NCBI GenBank assembly: GCA_945861435.1
Contig: CAMAUX010000017.1
Coordinates: forward strand, 1-64,000
Direction of reading: 5' to 3'
DNA: 64,000 nt
Source of the DNA: Chthoniobacter flavus
GTDB lineage: Bacteria; Verrucomicrobiota; Verrucomicrobiia; Chthoniobacterales; Chthoniobacteraceae
The notes under the pieces are model-generated. The model saw nothing but the letters and a program-made list of their open reading frames with translations, did no database searches and was not told where the DNA came from. Below are positions 8,855 to 18,871 of this stretch, piece after piece. Position 1 is the first letter of the stretch. Every line of letters begins with the position of its first letter. Position numbers and translations under genes: made by a program.

Positions 8855-9235
8855 ATGACGCCACCCCTTGTTGAACTCGCAGGCCTCCGCGTCTCCGTCG
8901 ACCGCGTAGTCTACATGCCCCAGCTCGAAGCCCCCCCGGACCGCCCCCACCCCTTCGTCTATTTCATCACCATCCACAACGAATCCCCTCAAACCGTCAC
9001 CATCAAGGGACGCAAATGGATCGTCACCGACGAGGATCAGCGCTGCCTCGTCGTCGAGGGCGACGGGGTGGTTGGCAAATTCCCCCGCCTCGAGCCGGGT
9101 GAAAAGTTCTCCTATAACAGCTACCACACCGCCGCTGGTGACTGCGTCGCCGAGGGCGCATTCTTCGGACTCACCGAGGAGGGCGACGCCGTCTTCACCC
9201 GCATCCCGCAGTTCCCCATGCAGCCCCCCGCCTAG
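8855..9235 (+). CDS. apaG: ApaG domain protein
   Basis: The 126-residue product is a single ApaG/DUF525 beta-sandwich (fibronectin-III-like). The conserved core is visible: FVYFITIHNESPQTVTIKGR, WIVTDEDQ, VVGKFPRLEPGEKFSYNS and the GAFFGLTEEGD segment. ApaG-type proteins bind small ligands or act as interaction modules; in enterobacteria the gene is linked to diadenosine tetraphosphate hydrolase and metal resistance, but the molecular role is unsettled. It is divergent from thiD and convergent with the 5-formyl-THF cyclo-ligase gene, which ends 27 bp beyond its stop. Confidence 0.9.
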   Translation: MTPPLVELAGLRVSVDRVVYMPQLEAPPDRPHPFVYFITIHNESPQTVTIKGRKWIVTDEDQRCLVVEGDGVVGKFPRLEPGEKFSYNSYHTAAGDCVAEGAFFGLTEEGDAVFTRIPQFPMQPPA

Positions 9236-9262
9236 CGCGCAGTGGCAGTGGCGCGACCGACG

Positions 9263-9805
9263 TCAGTCCCGGTCCGTCACCACGCGCTCCACCCCTTGGT
9301 CATGCTCCTCCATGGGCAGGGCCTCCACGCGCTGGAACTCAAAACACACACCGATCCTCCGCGCCCGCAGTTCCGCACGCGCCAGCAGCCGGTCATAGAA
9401 TCCGCCCCCCCGCCCAAGTCGTTCGCCCGCACGCGTGAACGCCATCCCGGGCACCAACAGCAGATCCAAATCGCCAAGCGCCACCTCCGGAAGATGCGCC
9501 CCGGGTTCCCGCAACCCCCACCGCGATGCTTCCATGCCCGCAGGATCCTGCACCGCCCGGAATACCAACTCCTCCCCGCGCACAGCCGGATAACAAAGGC
9601 GCCGCCCCCCCACGCGAGACCAGAGCATCTCCACATCCGGCTCGCCCTGATGAGGTGCGAACACTCCCACCGTGCCGGCTCCCATCCACGCGGGATCCAG
9701 CAGCAAATTCGCACACAGCAGCGCTGAACGCCGCGCATGCAGCTCCGCCGACTGCTGCTGCAGCAACACACGCATCCGCCCACGCATTTCCGCCTTCGCA
9801 CTCAT
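9263..9805 (-). CDS. ygfA: 5-formyltetrahydrofolate cyclo-ligase
   Basis: This enzyme converts 5-formyl-THF to 5,10-methenyl-THF using ATP, recycling the folate store. The 180-residue length is typical. It has the N-terminal basic helix (KAEMRGRMRVLLQQQ), the substrate segment VGVFAPHQGEPDVEMLW, and the C-terminal LLLVPGMAFTRAGERLGRGG followed by GFYDRLLAR, which holds the ATP and Mg-binding residues. It starts 105 bp from the divergent metallo-hydrolase gene. Confidence 0.92.
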   Translation of the reverse strand: MSAKAEMRGRMRVLLQQQSAELHARRSALLCANLLLDPAWMGAGTVGVFAPHQGEPDVEMLWSRVGGRRLCYPAVRGEELVFRAVQDPAGMEASRWGLREPGAHLPEVALGDLDLLLVPGMAFTRAGERLGRGGGFYDRLLARAELRARRIGVCFEFQRVEALPMEEHDQGVERVVTDRD

Positions 9806-9910
9806 CCGCGTCCCTTACAAAACCAGCGCCCTGCACGCGAGGACCAATCCATCGCATCCGCAGCAGAGAAAGTTTTGCGCACCAACGTCATCCGACTGTA
9901 GGGTCAGATC

Positions 9911-10873
9911 GTGGCCAACCCCTTCGAAAGGCTCCGGAAGCCCAAGGCCCAGATTCAAAAGTCCCGAGCCGCCGAATCCGGCGAGCCTCTTGCCGTCCAG
10001 AAGATCAGCCTCAAGCCCAACCCGAACTGGCTCAAGCGCAACTTCCTCACGCAAGTCCTTATTCCGTCGCTATTTGCCAAGCGATCCGGAACCCTCGCCA
10101 GCCCGGACTTCCCCAAGCTCGAGGACGGCCAGATGGGCCTCACGTGGATCGGTCACGCCTCCTTCCTCCTCCAAGGCGCCGGGCACAACGTGCTCATCGA
10201 CCCCAACTGGGCCAAGTGGCTCAAGGGCATCAAACGCGTGCGCCACCCCGGCCTCCACCTGCGCGATCTTCCCTCCATCGATCTCGTCCTCGTCACCCAC
10301 GCCCACTTCGATCACCTCGACCGCTCCACCCTGCGCGAAGTCGCATCCGACCAACCCATCGTCGTCCCCTTCGAAGTCGGCAACCTCGTCCACGACCTCG
10401 GCTTCCGCAGCGTCCATGAACTCCACTATTGGGAGGCGTACGCCCTCGGCCCCCTCAAGATCACCCTCACCCCCTGCCACCACTGGGGCGCCCGCATGCT
10501 CCACGACTCCCACCGCGGCTTCGGCGGCTACATCGTCGAGGCAGGCGGCCGCACCATCTACCACTGCGGCGACACCGCCTACTTCGACGGCTTCAAGGAA
10601 ATCGGCCAGCGCCACCAGATCGACGTCGCCCTCCTGCCCATCGGCGCCTACGACCCTCCCAGCGGACGCGAGGTCCACATGAACCCCGAACAAGCCGTCC
10701 AAGCCTTCATCGAACTCGGCGCTCGCCGGCTCGTCCCCATGCACTACGGCAGCTTCCGCCTCAGCTACGAGCCTCCGGAAGAACCCCTCGAACGCCTCCT
10801 CGCCTGCGCACAAGCCCGCGGCATCGCGGACCGTGTCCAAGTGATGACCGAGGGCACTCCCCTCGTGTTCTAA
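9911..10873 (+). CDS. MBL-fold metallo-hydrolase, UlaG/NAPE-PLD-like
   Basis: The start is GTG at 9911. The 320-residue product carries the zinc motif HAHFDH at residues 130-135 (H130, H132, D134, H135). Further ligand segments are TLTPCHHWGARM, YHCGDTAYFDG, and a final PMHYGSF. The order and the segment TWIGHASFLLQGAGHNVLIDP match the branch containing NAPE-hydrolysing phospholipase D and UlaG lactonase. The substrate may be a phospholipid-like phosphodiester or a lactone; sequence alone does not decide. It converges with the cyclophilin gene. Confidence 0.85.
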   Translation: MANPFERLRKPKAQIQKSRAAESGEPLAVQKISLKPNPNWLKRNFLTQVLIPSLFAKRSGTLASPDFPKLEDGQMGLTWIGHASFLLQGAGHNVLIDPNWAKWLKGIKRVRHPGLHLRDLPSIDLVLVTHAHFDHLDRSTLREVASDQPIVVPFEVGNLVHDLGFRSVHELHYWEAYALGPLKITLTPCHHWGARMLHDSHRGFGGYIVEAGGRTIYHCGDTAYFDGFKEIGQRHQIDVALLPIGAYDPPSGREVHMNPEQAVQAFIELGARRLVPMHYGSFRLSYEPPEEPLERLLACAQARGIADRVQVMTEGTPLVF

Positions 10874-10914
10874 GCCAGCCCTCCAGTCTCCAGTCTCCAG
10901 ACGCCCCTGCGCCC

Positions 10915-11418
10915 TCAGCGCTTCTTGAGCTGCGCGTTCCAGGAGTCGATGTTCGTCTTCTGCGCGCTGAAAAGCTCGTCCACAGGATCCAAAATCTCGA
11001 TCCCCTCGATCGCGTCCCCCTGCTTCACCGTATCCACCACCATCTGGCCGGACGTCACATGCCCGAACACCGAGTGCTTCTTATCCAAATGCGGACACGG
11101 CACGTGCGTGATGAAGAACTGGCTCCCATTCGTCCGCGGCCCCGCATTCGCCATCGAAAAGACCCCGGCCTTGTCATGCCTGAGCGACGGCTCGAACTCG
11201 TCATCGAATCGGTACCCCGGGCCACCCGTGCCTGTCCCCGTCGGATCCCCGCCCTGAATCATGAAGGCCTTGATCACACGGTGAAAAGTCACCCCGTCGT
11301 AATAGCCCGTCTTCGCGAGGTTCAAGAAATTCGCCACCGTCATCGGCACCTTGCTGGCGAAGAGCGTCGCCTCGATGTTGCCCCTGCTGGTCTTCAAAAT
11401 CACACGGATGTCGTTCAT
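10915..11418 (-). CDS. Cytoplasmic cyclophilin-type peptidyl-prolyl isomerase
   Basis: The ATG at 11418 gives 167 residues starting [20 protein letters not shown], the usual N-terminus of a bacterial PpiB-like cyclophilin; the longer open frame upstream does not look like a signal peptide. Core motifs are [20 protein letters not shown] (with the catalytic Arg), [15 protein letters not shown] and [15 protein letters not shown]. It catalyses cis-trans isomerisation of Xaa-Pro bonds. A second, secreted cyclophilin is encoded at 59415. The 41-bp gap to the convergent neighbour contains three CTCCAG(T) direct repeats. Confidence 0.93.
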   Translation of the reverse strand: MNDIRVILKTSRGNIEATLFASKVPMTVANFLNLAKTGYYDGVTFHRVIKAFMIQGGDPTGTGTGGPGYRFDDEFEPSLRHDKAGVFSMANAGPRTNGSQFFITHVPCPHLDKKHSVFGHVTSGQMVVDTVKQGDAIEGIEILDPVDELFSAQKTNIDSWNAQLKKR

Positions 11419-11692
11419 GGCTGTTTGGATAGTGTTGGGAGTTGCGAAATCGGCGCGCACTCTCTGCCAGCCCACCCCTTCAAACGCAAGCGCTGAACCT
11501 CCCCGCCAAACCCATTTCAAACCGGGTGCAGTGAATCCGCAGGACCACGACTTGCCCCTCTGAAGCCCGACCTGCGGACAATGTCAAAGCACCCGCCCGC
11601 TGAAGGATCATGGCACGATCAACGGCCGGAGCTTGAGCGACTGGATCAGCACAGAAACCGAATGGACCGCGGAACCTGATCGCACGGCATCC

Positions 11693-12808
11693 ATGAAAAC
11701 CACGGGCAGGTCACACACAGTGCCGCCATCTCCACTGCAATCCATCCCCGCTCCCCCCTTCTTCCCTGTGCCTAACATACCAAGAAATGTTCGCAGCTTT
11801 AGCTTGGTCGCAGCGACGACGGGCGGCGTTTACCTCTGCTACTTGATCGCCGCACCCTTCTTGTCAGCACTCACTTGGGCTCTGGCTCTCACCGTGCTGT
11901 TCTCCCCCTTTCAAGTCTGGCTTGAGTCAAAGCTGAAACACCCAAACCTAGCCGCCATGGTCGCCGTCCTGGTGATCGGCGCCATCGTGGTCGTCCCAAC
12001 CACTTTCGTTGTTCAGCACCTCGTTGGTCAGGCCGCCAAAGGAACTGAAATCATCGAGAAGAAAATCAGTTCGGGCGAGTGGCGGCGCGCCATTCAAGCG
12101 CAACCCCGCCTGGCCCCCATCGCTGACAAAATACAGCGGGATCTGGACCTTCAGGGAGCCGTGCAGACTCTCGCTTCCTGGCTCAGCACCACCGCTGGAT
12201 CCCTCGTCACAGGCTCAGTCTTTCAGGCGATCAATTTCTGCATCGTCTTCTATCTGCTGTTCTTTTTCCTCCGGGACCGACGCATCGCTCTGCACTCGTT
12301 TCTCATTCTCTCTCCACTTTCGAAGACCGAGATGGAAACCATGCTCGGACGCATCAGCGACACCATTCACGCCACTGCGTATGGCACGCTGGCGGTCTCC
12401 TCAGTCCAGGGGTTATTAGGCGGATTAATGTTTTGGTGGTTGGGTTTGCCCGCTCCGCTTCTGTGGGGCGTGGTGATGGCCTTCCTCGCCGTCATTCCAA
12501 TGCTTGGCGCTTTTGTCGTGTGGATTCCCGCCGTGGGATTTCTTGCTCTCGAAGGCAGTTGGGGCAAGGCGCTCACTCTTATCCTCTGGGGAATGTTCGT
12601 CGTAGGGACGGTCGATAATCTCCTGCGCCCCATCCTCGTCGGCAACCGCCTCAAAATGCACACCGTCCTCGCCTTCCTCTCCGTCGTCGGCGGATTGATG
12701 CTCTTCGGCCCCGCCGGCCTTATTTTAGGACCTGTGGCGCTCACCATCACCACCATGCTGCTCGAGATCTGGCGCGCTCGCTCCAACCACAGGCCGGGCC
12801 TTCCTTAA
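11693..12808 (+). CDS. AI-2E family transporter (PerM/YdiK-like)
   Basis: This 371-residue integral membrane protein has about eight hydrophobic segments. They include LVAATTGGVYLCYLIAAPFL, LAAMVAVLVIGAIVVVPTTF and INFCIVFYLLFFF. The C-terminal half carries family motifs: a G-x-x-G-rich SSVQGLLGGLMFWWLGLPAP, then VIPMLGAFVVWIPA and DNLLRPILVGNRLKMHTVLA. AI-2E proteins export small molecules or ions; AI-2 export holds for a few members only. The ATG at 11693 is chosen over an in-frame TTG at 11633. The start sits 274 bp from the divergent cyclophilin start. Confidence 0.87.
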   Translation: MKTTGRSHTVPPSPLQSIPAPPFFPVPNIPRNVRSFSLVAATTGGVYLCYLIAAPFLSALTWALALTVLFSPFQVWLESKLKHPNLAAMVAVLVIGAIVVVPTTFVVQHLVGQAAKGTEIIEKKISSGEWRRAIQAQPRLAPIADKIQRDLDLQGAVQTLASWLSTTAGSLVTGSVFQAINFCIVFYLLFFFLRDRRIALHSFLILSPLSKTEMETMLGRISDTIHATAYGTLAVSSVQGLLGGLMFWWLGLPAPLLWGVVMAFLAVIPMLGAFVVWIPAVGFLALEGSWGKALTLILWGMFVVGTVDNLLRPILVGNRLKMHTVLAFLSVVGGLMLFGPAGLILGPVALTITTMLLEIWRARSNHRPGLP

Positions 12809-13232
12809 AAGCGGACAGTGATCCCTTGAAACACGCACCGGATTGTCCGCCCCATGGCGCCATGAGGCACTCTTCCAGACGGCGCTGAACGCTGCGCTCG
12901 AAAAAGTCCGCGCAGATCGTCCACAGCACAGGGCGCACGGACGGGAAACCTCCCAGAAGCCGGGCCGCCGAGCTTCCCAGCCGATCCTCACATCGAGGCC
13001 GCGCAAGTTGGCACCCAGTATTGATGTTGAACGTGACCTCTCTCTCGAACCCCAGCCCCACCTCCCGCCGCCATCGCTAAACCTCACCAGATATTAGACG
13101 GAAAACGGCGTACCACCTGAAAAAAACAGCGTGGTGATGGATTCTCGTTACTTGAGATCACTACCAGCATGGCCATGATGTTCCGGGGTTCATCCCCGCT
13201 TCCCTCATCCGCAAAAGCTCACTGCCGAAAAC
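12809..13232. other. Intergenic region with a possible terminator stem
   Basis: No convincing gene is present. GCGGACA (12811-12817) and TGTCCGC (12844-12850) form a perfect 7-bp inverted repeat with a 26-base loop directly after the transporter stop; it could end that transcript, but no T-run follows. Short open frames on both strands (for example minus 12747-13061) match no family I recognise. The last 100 bp should hold the promoter of the DUF1592 gene at 13233; no clear -35/-10 pair is visible. Confidence 0.4.
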
Positions 13233-15677
13233 ATGAAGATCCGAAGCCGACTCGCTCAAACGCTCCTCTCCGCAAGCCTTGGCTTGGCCGCCGCCGCGCA
13301 CGCAGCCCAACCGTTTGAAGCATTCCTGGAAAAGCATTGCGTCCGCTGCCACGGTCCCGAGAAGGAAAAGGGGGATTTGCGCATCGACCGACTCTCGCGC
13401 GATTTCAAATTGGGCGCCGACACGCACCACTGGGCCGAGGTGATCGAACAGGTCAACTCCGGCGAGATGCCTCCAAAAAAGGAGAAAAAGCCGACGCAGG
13501 ACGAGATCGCCGCTTTTGTCACAGGCCTCGACTCCCTGATCAAAGAGGGCCGCGCAGCGCGGATGGCCGCCCGCCCGGCAGTCGCACACTACCGCCTCAG
13601 TCGTAAAGAGTATCAAAACACAGTCTATGACCTGCTCGGCGTGCGCTATGATCCCACAAAGCCGGGAGAACTGAACGAAGACACCCTCTGGCACGGAGTC
13701 GAGCGCATCGGCTCGCAACTGTCCCTCTCCCCCTCGCATGTGGACCGCTATTACCGCGCCGCGGAACTCGTGCTCGACCGCGCCTTCCCTGCCACCGCTT
13801 TGGGCGAGGCGCGCAAAGTCCTCAAAACCGCGGCCGAACTGCGCTACGGCGGCGGGAAGGACCAGCAGGTCGCCATGGACCGTTTCGGCATCAAGCGGCC
13901 GCTGCGCTATCTGCTGTTTCCCGGCACCACCCAGAACGCGCTCTCGTCCGGCTGGTTTGGGAAGTCGGGCCCGGAGCACAGCGGGCTCTACAAAGTCCGC
14001 CTCCAAGCCAGCGGCATCCGTCCGATCGGAGGCCAGCCTGCGCACCTGAGCATCGGCAAGCGAACCAGCGAGGAGACCGTGGACGGCCTCGTCGAATTCG
14101 ATGTCACGGCGCCGGAGGACAAGCCGCAGGTGTATGAGTTCGAGGTGTTCCTCGAAATGCCGGCTTCGCTCGACTTCTGCGTGGTGGCCACCGACGTGGT
14201 GGACCGCAGGGCGGGCGCGGCTTTCCGCGGTGCGCTCGGCAGCCGGAACGGTTACATCTTCACGCACAGCAGCGAGACTTTACTCCTGAATCCGAATGCG
14301 CCGCAGATGTTCGATGACAAAGGCAACGGTCTGTTCTCCACGGTGCTACTGGATTGGATCGAATGGGAGGGACCCCTGGTGTCCGAGGCGGAAAAATCGC
14401 GGCGCAAGGATGTGGTGCCGCCAGATGACGCCACGGCAGAGGTGGTGGCCGAACATTTGCAACGTTTCGCCGAGCGTACGTGGCGGCGGCCGGTGAAGCA
14501 GGAGGAACTCGCGGAATATCTGCAATCATTCCGCACGGAGCGCGAGGCGGGCGAGAAAATGGCCGATGCCTATCGCGTCGCATTGCAGGGCGTGCTGACC
14601 TCGCGGCATTTCATTTACATCGTCGAGGGCGCCCCGGTGACCCGCGAGCGTCTCACCGATTCGGAACTCGCCACGCGACTCTCGTTTTTCCTGTGGAGTT
14701 CGATGCCGGACGATGCGCTTTTCACCGCAGCCAAAGGAGGGAAGCTCAGCGGTGATGCACTCCAAAAGGAAGTGGACCGCATGCTCGCGGACAGCAAGGC
14801 CAGCCGCTTCATCGATGACTTCGCGCGACAGTGGATGCAACTGCACCGCGTGGGCATGTTCCCGCCGGACAAAAAACTCTACCCCAGTTACGACGCATGG
14901 CTCGAAGCCAGCATGCGCACGGAACCCGTGGAGTTCTTCCGCGAGATGTTCTCCAAAAACATCCCCATCGAGAGCTTCATCGATTCCGACTGGACCACAG
15001 CAAATCCGCGGCTCTGCGATTTCTACGGACTACCGGAGCCCACGAAGGGCGGATTCCAACGCGTGTCGCTCAAGCCCGAGAATCGTCGCGGCGGTCTGCT
15101 TACGATGGGCGCGGTGCTTGGGCTGACCTCGGACGGCACGCGGCATCGTCCGGTGCATCGCGGTGTCTGGCTCAGCGAAGTGGTTCTCGGCAAGACTCCA
15201 CCACCGCCACCGGCGAACGTACCCGCCATCGAACCCCCAACGCAGCAAAGCCCCAAAGCCACGCTGCGCCAAAAGATCGAGGCACACCGCGACAACGCGA
15301 ACTGCGCCGCCTGCCACGCGAAGATCGATCCGCTGGGCATCGCGTGGGACAACTACGATGCCATCGGCCAGTGGCGCACTCGTGAAAAAATCCCAGCGGG
15401 AACCGGCGAGGACCCCTTGATCAATCCCGCGGGTTCGATGCCCGATGGCCGCGCCTTCAAAGACGCCAACGAGTTCAAACAACGCCTCCTTGAAGACCGC
15501 GACAAGGTCGCCCACGCCTTCATCGAGCATCTCTGCACTTACGGCCTCCGCCGCCCCGTCGCCTTCGACGACCAGGAGGATCTCAAAGCCATCCAAGCCG
15601 AGGCGAAGAAGAACAGTTACCGGGTCAAAGACATCGTCCGCGCCGTGGCCCTGTCCGATCTCATGCGCAAACGCTGA
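13233..15677 (+). CDS. Exported DUF1592-family diheme cytochrome-like protein (set 1)
   Basis: The 814-residue product has a signal peptide ending near AHAAQ (about residue 25). A first c-type heme motif, CVRCH, is at residues 36-40. The DUF1587, DUF1595, DUF1592, DUF1588 and DUF1585 regions follow in order: [16 protein letters not shown] near 130, [16 protein letters not shown] near 415, [19 protein letters not shown] near 475, [20 protein letters not shown] near 635, and a second motif CAACH at 691-695 within [19 protein letters not shown]. These proteins are typical of Planctomycetes and Verrucomicrobia. They are thought to be periplasmic electron-transfer partners of DUF1552 proteins, but no reaction is known. 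The DUF1552 gene follows, separated by a small inserted gene. Confidence 0.88.
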   Translation: MKIRSRLAQTLLSASLGLAAAAHAAQPFEAFLEKHCVRCHGPEKEKGDLRIDRLSRDFKLGADTHHWAEVIEQVNSGEMPPKKEKKPTQDEIAAFVTGLDSLIKEGRAARMAARPAVAHYRLSRKEYQNTVYDLLGVRYDPTKPGELNEDTLWHGVERIGSQLSLSPSHVDRYYRAAELVLDRAFPATALGEARKVLKTAAELRYGGGKDQQVAMDRFGIKRPLRYLLFPGTTQNALSSGWFGKSGPEHSGLYKVRLQASGIRPIGGQPAHLSIGKRTSEETVDGLVEFDVTAPEDKPQVYEFEVFLEMPASLDFCVVATDVVDRRAGAAFRGALGSRNGYIFTHSSETLLLNPNAPQMFDDKGNGLFSTVLLDWIEWEGPLVSEAEKSRRKDVVPPDDATAEVVAEHLQRFAERTWRRPVKQEELAEYLQSFRTEREAGEKMADAYRVALQGVLTSRHFIYIVEGAPVTRERLTDSELATRLSFFLWSSMPDDALFTAAKGGKLSGDALQKEVDRMLADSKASRFIDDFARQWMQLHRVGMFPPDKKLYPSYDAWLEASMRTEPVEFFREMFSKNIPIESFIDSDWTTANPRLCDFYGLPEPTKGGFQRVSLKPENRRGGLLTMGAVLGLTSDGTRHRPVHRGVWLSEVVLGKTPPPPPANVPAIEPPTQQSPKATLRQKIEAHRDNANCAACHAKIDPLGIAWDNYDAIGQWRTREKIPAGTGEDPLINPAGSMPDGRAFKDANEFKQRLLEDRDKVAHAFIEHLCTYGLRRPVAFDDQEDLKAIQAEAKKNSYRVKDIVRAVALSDLMRKR

Positions 15678-15682
15678 CTCAT

Positions 15683-15769
15683 TGTTCGTGGTTCTTTGTT
15701 CGTGGTTCTTCGTTGCCCAGCGAGAAGCCAAAACTGCGAACCAACAACGAGGAACCAAGAACTAAGAAC
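15683..15769. repeat. Inverted heptamer-repeat arms before the S23-like gene
   Basis: The arm at 15683-15715 is made of GTTCNTNG-like heptamers (GTTCGTG, GTTCTTT, GTTCGTG, GTTCTTC). The arm at 15736-15769 is the reverse-complement type (GAACCAA, CAACGAG, GAACCAA, GAACTAA, GAAC). They can pair imperfectly into a hairpin with a loop of about 20 bases. It lies directly before the ATG at 15770. The same element recurs five more times down to 21655. Confidence 0.85.
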
Positions 15770-16144
15770 ATGAAAATATCACGCTTTGAAGACATTGAAG
15801 GCCGGCAGTTGGCACGGGAGCTAACGCGGCAGGTCTATGACGTTGCGATGCGCGGAGCGTTTGCGAAAGACTTTGGACTGCGAGATCAGATCACCCGTGC
15901 GTCGGGCTCGGCCATGCACAATATCGCCGAAGGATTCGACGGAGGGAGTAATGCCGAGTTCGTCAAGTTCCTGCGCTATTCCCAGCGTTCATGTTCGGAG
16001 GTTCAGAGCCAGCTCTACGTGGCTTCGGATCAGTCCTACATCTCTCAGGAGGAGTTTGATGGCATCTACAACCAATCCGCGCTCACCCATGCCAAAGTCG
16101 GCGGTTCTATCCGCTATCTCCTGACCACCCCCAATCCCCGCTGA
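15770..16144 (+). CDS. S23-type four-helix bundle protein
   Basis: The 124-residue product matches the four-helix bundle (S23/IVS-encoded) family. It has FEDIEGRQLARELTRQVYDV in helix 1, LRDQITRASGSAMHNIAEGF with the hallmark NIAEG turn in helix 2, NAEFVKFLRYSQRSCSEVQS in helix 3, and a C-terminal helix. Members are encoded in 23S rRNA intervening sequences of Leptospira and Coxiella and resemble the Avd accessory protein of diversity-generating retroelements. Their function is not established; nucleic-acid binding is suspected. Heptamer-repeat arrays lie on both sides, and the gene separates a DUF1592 gene from its DUF1552 partner, so it looks inserted. Choosing the ATG at 15770 gives the family N-terminus. 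Confidence 0.88.
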   Translation: MKISRFEDIEGRQLARELTRQVYDVAMRGAFAKDFGLRDQITRASGSAMHNIAEGFDGGSNAEFVKFLRYSQRSCSEVQSQLYVASDQSYISQEEFDGIYNQSALTHAKVGGSIRYLLTTPNPR

Positions 16145-16151
16145 CCCCTCT

Positions 16152-16170
16152 CCAACCAAGAACCAAGAAC
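16152..16170. repeat. Single heptamer-repeat arm
   Basis: Reverse-type units (AACCAAG twice, then AAC) lie between the S23-like stop and the DUF1552 start. Together with the array before the S23-like gene they frame it on both sides. Confidence 0.7.
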
Positions 16171-16174
16171 CCTC

Positions 16175-17551
16175 ATGAACTACCTCTCCCAATCCTGGCT
16201 CATCAACCGCCGCCACGCTCTCAAGGCCCTCGGCACTTTCATCTCACTGCCCATGCTCGAGTGCATGCTGCCGCTGCGCGCCGCGGAAAAAACCGCAGCC
16301 GCCACGCCCAAGCGCAGCGCCTTCATCTACCTCGCCAATGGCGTCCACTCGCTCAACTACCAGATCCTCAAGACGGGCAGGGATTACGAGTTCTCCCGAT
16401 CGCTGAAGCCGCTGGAGAAACATCGCGAGGTCATCACGCCCATCAGCGGACTGCATCACCCGGGCGCCCTCGGCCACCATCACAATTGCATCTCCGTCTG
16501 GCTCACCGGCGCCAAGATCGGGCCGTCGGATCGCAACACCATCTCCGTGGACCAGAAGATGGCCGAGCTCACCGCGCCGCATACGCGTTATAACTCAATG
16601 GAGGTCGCCCTCACGGGATCCTCGCTCGCATGGACGGCGGACGGCGTGCAGCTGCCCTCGCTGCGCCGTTGCAGCGAGATCTTCGCTTCGCTCTTCGAGG
16701 AACCGAAGGGCGGAAAAATGGCCCAGCGTCGCGCCTTGCGCCGGAAGGGCAGCGTGCTCGATGCCAACCTCGCGGAAGTCCGCCAACTCGAAAAAAAGAT
16801 GGGCGCAGAGGACAAGGGCCGCATGGAGCAATACCTCACCTCAGTGCGCGAGGCGGAAATCCGCACGCGACGCGCCGATGCATGGCTCGACACGCCGTTG
16901 CCCGTCGTCTCAGACGCCGACCGCAAGCGCACCAACCGCGACATCGCCGCCACCATGGCGGGCGATTATTTCCGCACCGTCTATGACCTCATGGTGCTCG
17001 CGTTTCAGACCGATGTGACCCGCGTCGCCACCTTCAGCCTCGGCGGCGAGGGCGATGCCTTTTCCATTCCTGAGATCGGCATCACCGAGTCGCGCCACCA
17101 GCTCAGCCATCACGGCGGCGATGCCGGCTACATGGAGAAGCTCACCAACTACGACACCTTCGCCATCGAGCAGTTCAGCTACTTCCTCACCCGCCTCTCG
17201 GAGACCAAGGACCTCGGAGGCAAGCCGCTCCTCGGCTCGACGATGGCACTCTTCGGCAGCGGCATGTGCTACGGCCACAGCCACGGCAACGCGAATCTCC
17301 CACTCGTGCTCGCCGGCGGCTCCGACCTCGGCCTGAAGCACGGCAGCCACATCGACTTCAACAAGGACGCCAAAGGCTTCGAAGGCTATGCGATCGGTGC
17401 CGACGGCGCGCTCACCTCCGCGCACTACCAAGTCTGCAGCCGCCCGGTGAACTCGGATGCCCGCATGAGCAACCTGCTGGCCCTCATGGCCCAGCGCATG
17501 GGCGTGGAAACCGACAAGTTCGGCGACAGCAATAAAGTCATCGCTCTGTAG
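16175..17551 (+). CDS. Tat-exported DUF1552 protein (set 1)
   Basis: The 458-residue product starts with a twin-arginine-type leader ([20 protein letters not shown]). The DUF1552 body follows: [73 protein letters not shown], and [20 protein letters not shown] leading to [11 protein letters not shown]1552 proteins are predicted to share the alkaline-phosphatase-like fold with DUF1501. They are nearly always encoded beside DUF1592 genes in Planctomycetes and Verrucomicrobia; their substrate is unknown. Tat export implies folding, perhaps with a metal, in the cytoplasm. The next gene, 11 bp on, is the first of four tandem paralogs of unknown function. Confidence 0.9.
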   Translation: MNYLSQSWLINRRHALKALGTFISLPMLECMLPLRAAEKTAAATPKRSAFIYLANGVHSLNYQILKTGRDYEFSRSLKPLEKHREVITPISGLHHPGALGHHHNCISVWLTGAKIGPSDRNTISVDQKMAELTAPHTRYNSMEVALTGSSLAWTADGVQLPSLRRCSEIFASLFEEPKGGKMAQRRALRRKGSVLDANLAEVRQLEKKMGAEDKGRMEQYLTSVREAEIRTRRADAWLDTPLPVVSDADRKRTNRDIAATMAGDYFRTVYDLMVLAFQTDVTRVATFSLGGEGDAFSIPEIGITESRHQLSHHGGDAGYMEKLTNYDTFAIEQFSYFLTRLSETKDLGGKPLLGSTMALFGSGMCYGHSHGNANLPLVLAGGSDLGLKHGSHIDFNKDAKGFEGYAIGADGALTSAHYQVCSRPVNSDARMSNLLALMAQRMGVETDKFGDSNKVIAL

Positions 17552-17555
17552 AAAC

Positions 17556-17684
17556 GTTCTTTGTGCCTGGTTCTTGGCTCTTGGTTCCCCGTTCGTGGTT
17601 CAGAGTGCTTGCGTGTTCGCTCGTCGTTCAAACGACTGCCTTCAGCGAACAACCAAGCACAAAGAACCAAGAACTAGGAACCAG
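17556..17684. repeat. Inverted heptamer-repeat arms at the start of paralog A
   Basis: The forward arm (17556-17602, units like GTTCTTT, GTTCTTG, GTTCCCC, GTTCGTG) and the reverse arm (17645-17684, units like GAACAAC, AAGCACA, AAGAACC, AAGAACT) flank about 40 bases. Nearly all of the element is translated as the signal peptide and linker of the gene starting at 17563. Confidence 0.75.
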
Positions 17685-18864
17685 CCTAGCCGAACCCTTC
17701 CGCCCCGAACCGGGCAAGTTCCCTCCCCTGGAAAAAGCGCATGCTTACCGAGGCGAACTCGTCTTCGTCGATCACGTCAACCGCCGCGGCAGCATCCGCG
17801 TGCAGGGAGGCGCCGAGGTGTTCTTTCAACATGTTCCGCAGCCCTTCGCAATGCTGCCTTATGGCGTTGTCCGCTATCACGGCGCACCCGCTGATCTGAG
17901 AAACATCCCGCTGGGGACCATGGTGCACGTCCGCGCCTTTCTCCCGCCGGACCCGGCGTTGTCCTCCGTGCCGATCGTCCAAAAACCCACGGTCGATCAG
18001 CCCGCCGAAAACCACGTCATTCTCCTCGAAGACGAGCCCAGCCACTGCCTGCGCGAGGGACTGCGTTGGAAGCTGAAGGAAGTGGATCTCGAGAAAGGCC
18101 AGACAAAGATCACAGCCACCCTCGAACCAAACGCCGGCGGCGACGGCAAGGCGGCCGAACACACCATCACCCTTGATGAAGGCACCCGCATCTGGCGGGG
18201 CCGCGAGTGTCTCGGAGTCGCCGACCTCATCGCCGAGGGCGCCTGGCCTGCGGACGGGAAAAAAGCGCTCGGCGGCCAGTCCGTCATTCTCGGACTCAGC
18301 TGGCTGCCAGCGGGCACATGGGAAAACCGGGTCGAGAACCAGTTTCACCTCACCGATCTCTGGCTCGATGACACTGCCATGCAGCGCTCCGCCAGCCAGC
18401 AGACGGGCATGCACAAATCCCTGATCCGCACCCGCCTCATGCCCGCCTGGGTGGATGCCGTCGAGTATGGAAAGTTCGGCCGGGCGACGGTGACGGCCAC
18501 CCTGTTCGGCGGCATGGACGAGTCTCTCTACGCGGATTTCAAAAAAGGGGTCGAGGGTGTGATGACTTCGGCGGAGAACACCTTGAAGCCTTGGTCTAGC
18601 ATCGTCAGTTCCTCGCACATCGCCTCGAAGGGCCGCATCCTCGAAGTCACCAAGACCGACACCGAGCCGCCCTTTGGAAGCAGCGGCATCCAGATCCGCT
18701 TCGAGACCGACCTCATCATCGAGGGCATCCGCCCCGGCAGGGTCGTCCGCGTCCGGCCCGCCACCTGGCCCCATGTGTCGGCCCCTCGGGAGGAATACCT
18801 CATCGACCATCGCTCCGGTCTCGATGACCGATTCCCGACCCCGGCCATTTTTCCGAAGTACTGA
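17563..18864 (+). CDS. Exported protein of unknown family, tandem paralog A
   Basis: No family is recognised. The 433-residue product starts at GTG 17563. Its N-terminal leader ([18 protein letters not shown]) and following polar linker are encoded by heptamer repeats. The conserved body begins [20 protein letters not shown]. It has blocks shared by all four copies: [99 protein letters not shown], and the terminal [10 protein letters not shown]. The pattern suggests repeated beta-rich domains exported to the periplasm or surface. This copy lacks the loop that paralogs B-D carry near residue 145. It lies 11 bp after the DUF1552 gene and probably shares its transcript. Confidence 0.8.
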   Translation: MPGSWLLVPRSWFRVLACSLVVQTTAFSEQPSTKNQELGTSLAEPFRPEPGKFPPLEKAHAYRGELVFVDHVNRRGSIRVQGGAEVFFQHVPQPFAMLPYGVVRYHGAPADLRNIPLGTMVHVRAFLPPDPALSSVPIVQKPTVDQPAENHVILLEDEPSHCLREGLRWKLKEVDLEKGQTKITATLEPNAGGDGKAAEHTITLDEGTRIWRGRECLGVADLIAEGAWPADGKKALGGQSVILGLSWLPAGTWENRVENQFHLTDLWLDDTAMQRSASQQTGMHKSLIRTRLMPAWVDAVEYGKFGRATVTATLFGGMDESLYADFKKGVEGVMTSAENTLKPWSSIVSSSHIASKGRILEVTKTDTEPPFGSSGIQIRFETDLIIEGIRPGRVVRVRPATWPHVSAPREEYLIDHRSGLDDRFPTPAIFPKY

Positions 18865-18871
18865 TCCTCAC

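Noticed and set aside
11633-11692. TTG-initiated extension of the AI-2E transporter
   Set aside because: The added residues are polar and unlike the family N-terminus; the ATG at 11693 is preferred, although it is not proven.
12725-13097. Overlapping short open frames after the transporter
   Set aside because: Frames on both strands are equally long, with no recognisable motif or good start context; treated as non-coding.
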